Assembly: GCA_900754145.1 (NCBI GenBank)
Contig: CAAEBW010000021.1
Location: forward strand, 1-10,305
DNA from: Clostridia bacterium
GTDB lineage: Bacteria > Bacillota > Clostridia > Oscillospirales > Acutalibacteraceae
Direction of reading: 5' to 3'
Length of the DNA: 10,305 nt
In this document: positions 5,813 through 10,305 of the stretch, in pieces
Numbering within the stretch: position 1 is the stretch's first letter
How the letters are laid out: each line of letters starts with the position of its first letter
Notes under the pieces: model-generated
The model's database searches: none
What the model was told of the DNA's origin: nothing
What the model saw: only the letters and a program-made list of their open reading frames with translations
Made by a program: the position numbers and the translations under genes

Positions 5813-6988
5813 ATGTCTATTAATTCTATTGAAAACGCAACAAGATATTCAACCGAGCTTGATAAAATGTTCGCTCAGAAGAGCGCAACAGGCTTTTTCG
5901 CAGACAACGCGCTTGCCGCAAGGTTCGTGGGAGCCAAGACCGTAATAATTCCCGATGTGGATTTTCAGGGGCTTGCGGACTATGACCGCGATACCGGCTT
6001 TACAAAGGGAGCTATCACGGTGGCTAACACCTCTTATACAATGGCGATGGACCGCGCCCGTTCCTTGCAGATTGACCGCGAGGATATGAGCGAGACCGGC
6101 ATTGCAAACCTTGCGGGTAAGATTTTGGGCGAGTATGTGCGCACAAAGGTGGTTCCCGAGTGTGACGCCTATGTTATCTCAAAATTGGCAGGTCTTGCCG
6201 CAACAAGGGCAAACCTTATAAACGGCAACACCGCAAAGCCCTACGAGGCGCTTTGCAGTCTTATAAACGAGGTGCAGTCGGTTGTCGGCTACGACGAGGA
6301 GCTGGTTGCCTTTGTGGACAGCTATATGTACGCGGCGCTTCAGAATACCGCCGAAATTTCGCGTATGATTACTGTTTCCGACTTTAAGCAGGGTGACATT
6401 ACCTTAAAGGTTAAATCGATAAACGGCGTGGCGATTATCCCCGTTGTCTCCGAGCGTATGAAGACAGCCTACACCTTTGACAGCGGTGAGAACGGCGGAT
6501 TTGTTCCCGCGGCAAACGCACGCGAGGTATATATGCTCGTTTGTCCTAAGAGCGGCGCTCACCTTGTCAAAAAGACCGAGAAGATGAGAATTTTCACCCC
6601 CGAGCAGAACATAGACGCCGACGCTTACAAGTTCGACTACCGTATCTATTACGATGTATTTGTAAACAAGAGCGGCCTTGACGCGGTATGGGCTTGGGTT
6701 TCTCCCGAAATTACTATTTCATCCCAGCCCTCTGACAAGAGCGTTACCGCAGGCAGTATAAGCGGCTCGCTTGCCGTAACCGCGACAAGCTCGGCGGCGC
6801 TTACCTACCAGTGGTACTCCTGCGCCGATGAAAACGGAAAATCCCCCGTTAAGATAAGCGGAGCTACAAGCGCCTCTTATACAATTCCGACCGCGCTTGC
6901 AAAGGGTAAATATTACTACTTTGTAAAGGTTATTGCGGACGGTATGGCGGGTCTTAACTCCAAGGTTGTAACGGTTACCGTAAACTGA
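5813..6988 (+). CDS. Major capsid protein with C-terminal Ig-like domain
   Basis: This 391-residue protein forms the icosahedral head shell. The first ~295 residues look like an HK97-fold coat protein of Bacillota phages: KTVIIPDVDFQGLADYDRD (42-60), SYTMAMDRARSLQIDREDM (74-92), a long helix with GEYVRTKVVPECDAY (106-120), and FVDSYMYAAL (167-176). A second, separate part (about 299-391) has the features of a bacterial Ig-like beta-sandwich: SQPSDKSVTAG, LTYQWYSC, ISGATSASYTIPTA, then GKYYYFVKV. Such domains often decorate capsids or adhesins and are likely displayed outside. No N-terminal delta domain is evident, which fits a separate scaffold. AGGTGAT at 5801-5807 lies five bases before the ATG. 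It follows the scaffold gene by 24 bases and is followed by a strong hairpin. Confidence 0.9.
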   Translation: MSINSIENATRYSTELDKMFAQKSATGFFADNALAARFVGAKTVIIPDVDFQGLADYDRDTGFTKGAITVANTSYTMAMDRARSLQIDREDMSETGIANLAGKILGEYVRTKVVPECDAYVISKLAGLAATRANLINGNTAKPYEALCSLINEVQSVVGYDEELVAFVDSYMYAALQNTAEISRMITVSDFKQGDITLKVKSINGVAIIPVVSERMKTAYTFDSGENGGFVPAANAREVYMLVCPKSGAHLVKKTEKMRIFTPEQNIDADAYKFDYRIYYDVFVNKSGLDAVWAWVSPEITISSQPSDKSVTAGSISGSLAVTATSSAALTYQWYSCADENGKSPVKISGATSASYTIPTALAKGKYYYFVKVIADGMAGLNSKVVTVTVN

Positions 6989-7005
6989 TTTAAGGATTTT
7001 TAAAG

Positions 7006-7034
7006 GATTAAGGGGAGCGGGTCTCCCCTTAATC
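7006..7034 (+). promoter_or_regulatory. Perfect 12-bp hairpin between capsid and portal genes
   Basis: GATTAAGGGGAG (7006-7017) and CTCCCCTTAATC (7023-7034) are perfect inverted copies around a CGGGT loop. The stem begins 17 bases after the capsid stop codon and ends 26 bases before the portal ATG. No U-run follows (next bases GGATTAAATG), so it is not a standard intrinsic terminator. It more likely protects the 3' end of a processed capsid mRNA, or lowers readthrough into portal. Capsid needs hundreds of copies and portal about twelve, so such a step-down makes sense; the function is inferred. Confidence 0.65.
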
Positions 7035-7060
7035 GGATTAAATGAGAACGGAGGACGCAT

Positions 7061-8632
7061 ATGAACAGCAAGCCTTTTGAAATTTTCAGCGAATACCGCG
7101 CCGCGGCGGATTTTAAGGCGGGACTCGGACAGCGCGGAATGTATGAGCAAAACCGCATAAACGAGAGGTTTTACATAGGCGATCAATGGTACGGCGCTAA
7201 ATGCGGCAATGACAGACCGCTGGTAAGACACAACGTTATTAAGCGTATAGGCGAGTATAAAATGTCGCAGATATTAGGCAATCCGCTGACGGTAAGCTTT
7301 TCGGCGGAGGGTGTGCCCACGGCGGCTTCTAAGGGCTCGGACAACAAGGAAGCCGAGGAAATAAACGGCATAATGTCGGCGCTCGGAGGCTACTATGATG
7401 TTACGGCGGAAAGGGTAGGGTTATCACAGCTTTATGAGCGCGTACTGCGTAACGCATATATTACAGGCACGGGCGTGCTTTACACCTATTGGGACTCGGG
7501 CGTAAGAACGGGCCTTTTTGCAGATGAGGAAAAGACCGTGCCGATAAGGGGAGATATAGCCTGCGAGGTGCTTAATATTGAAAATGTATTTTTCGGCGAC
7601 CCTTATACAGAGCAGGTGCAGAAGCAGCCCTACATCATTATTTCAAGCTGCCGCGATACCGACGAGGTTTTGCGCGAGGCGGGACGGTACGGAGCCGATA
7701 CCGCCGCGCTCAGGGCTATTGAGGACGGTTCAGCGGACGGAAAAATTACGGTGCTTACAAAGCTTTATAAGGAATATAAAGCGGACGGCAGCTATACAAT
7801 TAAAAGTGTAAAGGTGACCGAAAACGCCCTTGTGCGTAAGGACTTCGATACGGGACTGCAGCTTTATCCGCTGGCTCTCTTTTCGTGGGAGCGTTACGGA
7901 GGAATTATTTACGGTGAGAGCGAGATTACATATCTAATACCCAATCAGATTGCCATTAACCGTATGATAACCGCGAATGTATGGTCGGCTATGACCTCGG
8001 GTATGCCTATGCTTGTGGTGAACGGCGATACCGTACCCGACGGAATCACCAACGAGCCGGGGCAGATAATAAAGGTCTTCGGCAGTAACGAGGAGGTCGC
8101 GGGAGCGGTAAGATATGTAGCGCCGCCCGATTTTTCAAAGAATTTTGACAGCAGTGTGCAGTCGCTTATTGATAACACCCTGACCCAAAGCGGTGCTAAT
8201 GAGGTAGCTCTCGGCGACAGCCGTGCGGACAACGCGACCGCGCTTATGACAATGCGTGACGCGGCTGTGATGCCCTTGCAGATAATAAAAAACCGATTTT
8301 ATTCCTTTGCGGAGGATATTTCACGGATTTGGGCGGATTTTTGGATTACCTGTTACGGAAGACGTCAGCTCAAGCTTTCGGACGGCAAGGGAACGCGCTA
8401 TATACCCTTCGAGGCGGAGCGCTTAAAGGGACTGATTATAAACTCTGAAATAGAGGTGGGCGCGGGAACGGTATACAGCGAGCGCGAATGCACAAACACA
8501 CTGATAACCCTTTACGAAAAGGGAATTATAGACCGTGTTCAGTTGCTTGAGCGCCTGCCCGACGGCACGGTGCCCGACAGAAACGGTCTAATAAACGATA
8601 TGGGGGAGGAAAAAGCAGATGACGGGGTATGA
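7061..8632 (+). CDS. Phage portal protein
   Basis: The portal is the dodecameric ring at one head vertex through which TerL packs DNA and to which the tail attaches. The 523-residue length is typical. Recognisable segments include NRINERFYIGDQWYG (47-61), RHNVIKRIGEYKMSQILGNP (72-91) and YGESEITYLIPNQIAINRM in the wing/stem region. Further on come QSGANEVALGDSRADNATA and MPLQIIKNRFYSFAEDISR, and IWADFWI. This pattern is shared with portals of many Bacillota siphoviruses and podoviruses. GGAGG at 7050-7054 lies six bases before the ATG. The 3' end overlaps the next gene by 14 bases, implying coupled translation. It is unusual that the portal comes after the capsid gene rather than right after TerL. 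Confidence 0.93.
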   Translation: MNSKPFEIFSEYRAAADFKAGLGQRGMYEQNRINERFYIGDQWYGAKCGNDRPLVRHNVIKRIGEYKMSQILGNPLTVSFSAEGVPTAASKGSDNKEAEEINGIMSALGGYYDVTAERVGLSQLYERVLRNAYITGTGVLYTYWDSGVRTGLFADEEKTVPIRGDIACEVLNIENVFFGDPYTEQVQKQPYIIISSCRDTDEVLREAGRYGADTAALRAIEDGSADGKITVLTKLYKEYKADGSYTIKSVKVTENALVRKDFDTGLQLYPLALFSWERYGGIIYGESEITYLIPNQIAINRMITANVWSAMTSGMPMLVVNGDTVPDGITNEPGQIIKVFGSNEEVAGAVRYVAPPDFSKNFDSSVQSLIDNTLTQSGANEVALGDSRADNATALMTMRDAAVMPLQIIKNRFYSFAEDISRIWADFWITCYGRRQLKLSDGKGTRYIPFEAERLKGLIINSEIEVGAGTVYSERECTNTLITLYEKGIIDRVQLLERLPDGTVPDRNGLINDMGEEKADDGV

Positions 8633-8966
8633 CGTTATAAAAAGAGCAATAAATCTGCTCGGTTATTCGGGAGACGGGGTCGACCCCTGCGAGTCCGATA
8701 GCACCTCGGCAAAGGGACTTGAGATTATTAAGCAGCTGTTGTCGGATTTAAGGTGCGGCGGTATTTCTTCGCTTTCGGATCCTCTTGATATTTCGCAAGC
8801 CAAGGAGGATGCGCTCTGCTACGGAGCAGCGATGCTTTTGGCGCTTACCGTGGGAGACGCGGAGAGAAATCGGCTCTTTACCGAAATATACAATGCAAAA
8901 CGCGGAGCGGCCTTGGGTAATACGGCGAGGGTACAGGACCGTCTTCCAAATGTGACAGCGGGGTAG
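8619..8966 (+). CDS. Putative head-tail connector/adaptor protein
   Basis: Head-tail connectors bind under the portal after DNA is packed and give the tail a docking site. This 115-residue, mainly helical protein lies directly after the portal, where such adaptors (P22 gp4 or HK97 gp6 type) are found. It begins MTGYDVIKRAINLLGYSG and has a helix-rich C-terminal half with ALCYGAAMLLALTVGDAERN (71-90) and LFTEIYNAKRG, a short pattern common in adaptor-like proteins of Bacillota phages. The ATG at 8619 lies eight bases after a strong GGGGGAGGA ribosome binding site (8602-8610) and overlaps the end of the portal gene. The family is inferred from position, size and helical pattern; no catalytic motif is visible. 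Confidence 0.65.
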   Translation: MTGYDVIKRAINLLGYSGDGVDPCESDSTSAKGLEIIKQLLSDLRCGGISSLSDPLDISQAKEDALCYGAAMLLALTVGDAERNRLFTEIYNAKRGAALGNTARVQDRLPNVTAG

Positions 8967-8971
8967 AGATT

Positions 8972-10305
8972 ATGAAATTCGGCTCATTACAGCGCAACGA
9001 ACGCAAAAGCTTAAAGGTGCGAAGCTTTAAGGCGGGAACGGTTACGGCGGGACTTGCTTCGGATATTCCCGACAACGCCCTTTCGCAAAGCGAAAATATG
9101 GAGTACAAGGACGGAGTTTTGTGCACAAGAGCGGGACTTTATGCCGAGGAGTGTAATATAATAAAAAGCGAAAATCCGCCTGTTTACGACACTTTTTCAT
9201 ATAAGGTTACCGACAGCGCGGTTTACATAAACGGCGAATACAAAAAAATCGCCGTTGAGGAATATTGCGAGGAGAACTCGGTTTATTACTGTAATATATT
9301 TTTTGTGGGCGCTGACGGAAGCAGTACTCCGGCGGGTAATTTTATTTTTCAGCGTATCACAGACGAGGATTTTTACCAGCCGACGAGCCTTCTTTTTTAC
9401 AGCGGCTCAGCGGTAAACGGCGCGGGCGTATTTGCGCTTGTAAGCACCCGCAACATATACGATTATTCGCAGAAAAGCTACCGAATATATGAGCTTTCCG
9501 AAAATTTAACCTCCTGGCAGCTGCTTAATAACTTTTATGTTCCTGTGGTTTATATAAACGGCAGAGGCAACCGATATGAGGAGTCAAAGGCGGTCGGCTT
9601 TGCTTACACGGGAACCCCTATGTTTTTGGAATCGCAGAATATGCTGACCGACCGCTTTAAGGCGTACTTTACCTCGGACGGATATTCTTCCTGCTTCAGG
9701 CTTCCCTTTACCGACCTTTACAACGGAGCGGTCAAATGCCGTGTTTACAGTAATCCTACAACATATACCGAATGGATTATTATGGATGGTCAAAGCTCGG
9801 CTACGACCACCTTCTACACCGCTAAAATCACACTTAATCTGGACCGAAAAAAGGGTATGATTTATTTTACCAACTCCGACGGTGATTATCCCGTTCCGAT
9901 GATGAGTATGTATCACGAAAACAATATATGCGTTATTGCGGGCAAGACGGTGAAGGACGGCTTTGACAGTGCGGCTTCTTCGACCTGCTGTGCGGTATAC
10001 GGCTCAAGAATATTTTTTTCGGGCGGCACCGATAAGGGCAGAATTTTCAGCGTGCATAGCGAAAATCCATTATATTTTCCCTGTGATTCCTCTTACATAA
10101 TAGGCGGCGGAGGCGGCATAAACGCGCTTTTAAGCTATAAAAACGGAGTTCTGGCGTTCGGACAGAACGAGATATACAGCTTTACCCTCAAATACGGAGC
10201 GGCGATTAATTCAAGCTCATTGCTTGCGGATGATGATTCGGTGTTTTATAAGGGTGATTCCTTTACCGTGAAAAAAATAAGCTCGGACAATGGACTTGAT
10301 AACAA
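8972..10305 (+). CDS. Tail hub/nozzle-like structural protein (P22 gp10 or T7 gp12 type), cut by right edge
   Basis: The frame from ATG 8972 stays open for 444 codons to the edge of the window. The protein is rich in Tyr, Phe, Ser, Gly and Asn with alternating strands, as in beta-propeller tail hub or nozzle proteins that plug the portal channel after packaging. A diagnostic-looking segment lies near residues 340-395: CAVYGSRIFFSGG, then NPLYFP (365-370), YIIGGGGGINALLSY and LAFGQNEIYSF. This matches the 'site in IF.SG...DP.YFP' pattern of that group. N-terminal residues 20-60 (VTAGLASDIPDNALSQSENM) also fit these proteins, which begin with a line on the list of default values. It follows the connector by five bases; a GGGG at 8960-8963 may serve as a weak ribosome binding site with coupling. 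The C-terminal part is missing, so a fused tail-fibre or other domain cannot be excluded. Confidence 0.65.
   Translation, partial: MKFGSLQRNERKSLKVRSFKAGTVTAGLASDIPDNALSQSENMEYKDGVLCTRAGLYAEECNIIKSENPPVYDTFSYKVTDSAVYINGEYKKIAVEEYCEENSVYYCNIFFVGADGSSTPAGNFIFQRITDEDFYQPTSLLFYSGSAVNGAGVFALVSTRNIYDYSQKSYRIYELSENLTSWQLLNNFYVPVVYINGRGNRYEESKAVGFAYTGTPMFLESQNMLTDRFKAYFTSDGYSSCFRLPFTDLYNGAVKCRVYSNPTTYTEWIIMDGQSSATTTFYTAKITLNLDRKKGMIYFTNSDGDYPVPMMSMYHENNICVIAGKTVKDGFDSAASSTCCAVYGSRIFFSGGTDKGRIFSVHSENPLYFPCDSSYIIGGGGGINALLSYKNGVLAFGQNEIYSFTLKYGAAINSSSLLADDDSVFYKGDSFTVKKISSDNGLDN

Noticed and set aside
6719..7231. 170-codon minus-strand open frame across the capsid-portal gap
   Set aside because: It overlaps the ends of two well-supported genes and the hairpin, and has no ribosome binding site seen; it is a codon-bias shadow.
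9584..9916. 110-codon minus-strand open frame
   Set aside because: Antisense to the continuous hub-like gene and without recognisable features.

Overview
The window joins a bacterial housekeeping locus (about 1-3280, all minus strand) to the head-gene module of a tailed-phage genome, most likely a prophage (about 3383-10305, all plus strand). The rpsO-pnp gene order, strong AGGAG-type ribosome binding sites, TATAAT-type sigma-A promoters and the style of the proteins point to a member of the Bacillota, probably a Clostridia-class gut or anaerobe lineage. The class-level placement is inference.

Host part, read on the minus strand: a MATE-family efflux transporter (3208 to 1775) has its own near-consensus promoter. 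A second sigma-A promoter and a GC-rich leader precede rpsO (ribosomal protein S15). A weak terminator-like hairpin follows rpsO, then a long imperfect hairpin forms the 5' leader of pnp (polynucleotide phosphorylase), whose first 400 codons run off the left edge. The layout resembles the rpsO-pnp operon of other bacteria, where S15 and PNPase each control their own mRNA.

Phage part, read on the plus strand: the order is a small terminase-like protein, terminase large subunit (TerL), a 63-residue single-span membrane protein, a scaffold-like protein, the major capsid protein (MCP), the portal, a head-tail connector-like protein, and a tail hub/nozzle-like protein cut by the right edge. Genes overlap or are separated by short gaps, except for a 72-base gap between MCP and portal that holds a perfect 12-bp hairpin. 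TerL pumps DNA through the portal into a shell built from MCP on the scaffold; the connector and hub close the vertex. The portal lies downstream of the MCP rather than just after TerL, no head protease is recognisable, and the MCP carries a C-terminal Ig-like domain.

No integrase, repressor or recognisable attachment site lies at the host-phage junction, where the first phage gene starts only about 105 bases upstream (divergently) from the MATE promoter -35 box. No tRNA, rRNA, CRISPR array or insertion sequence was seen, and no stretch over 300 bases lacks a gene.
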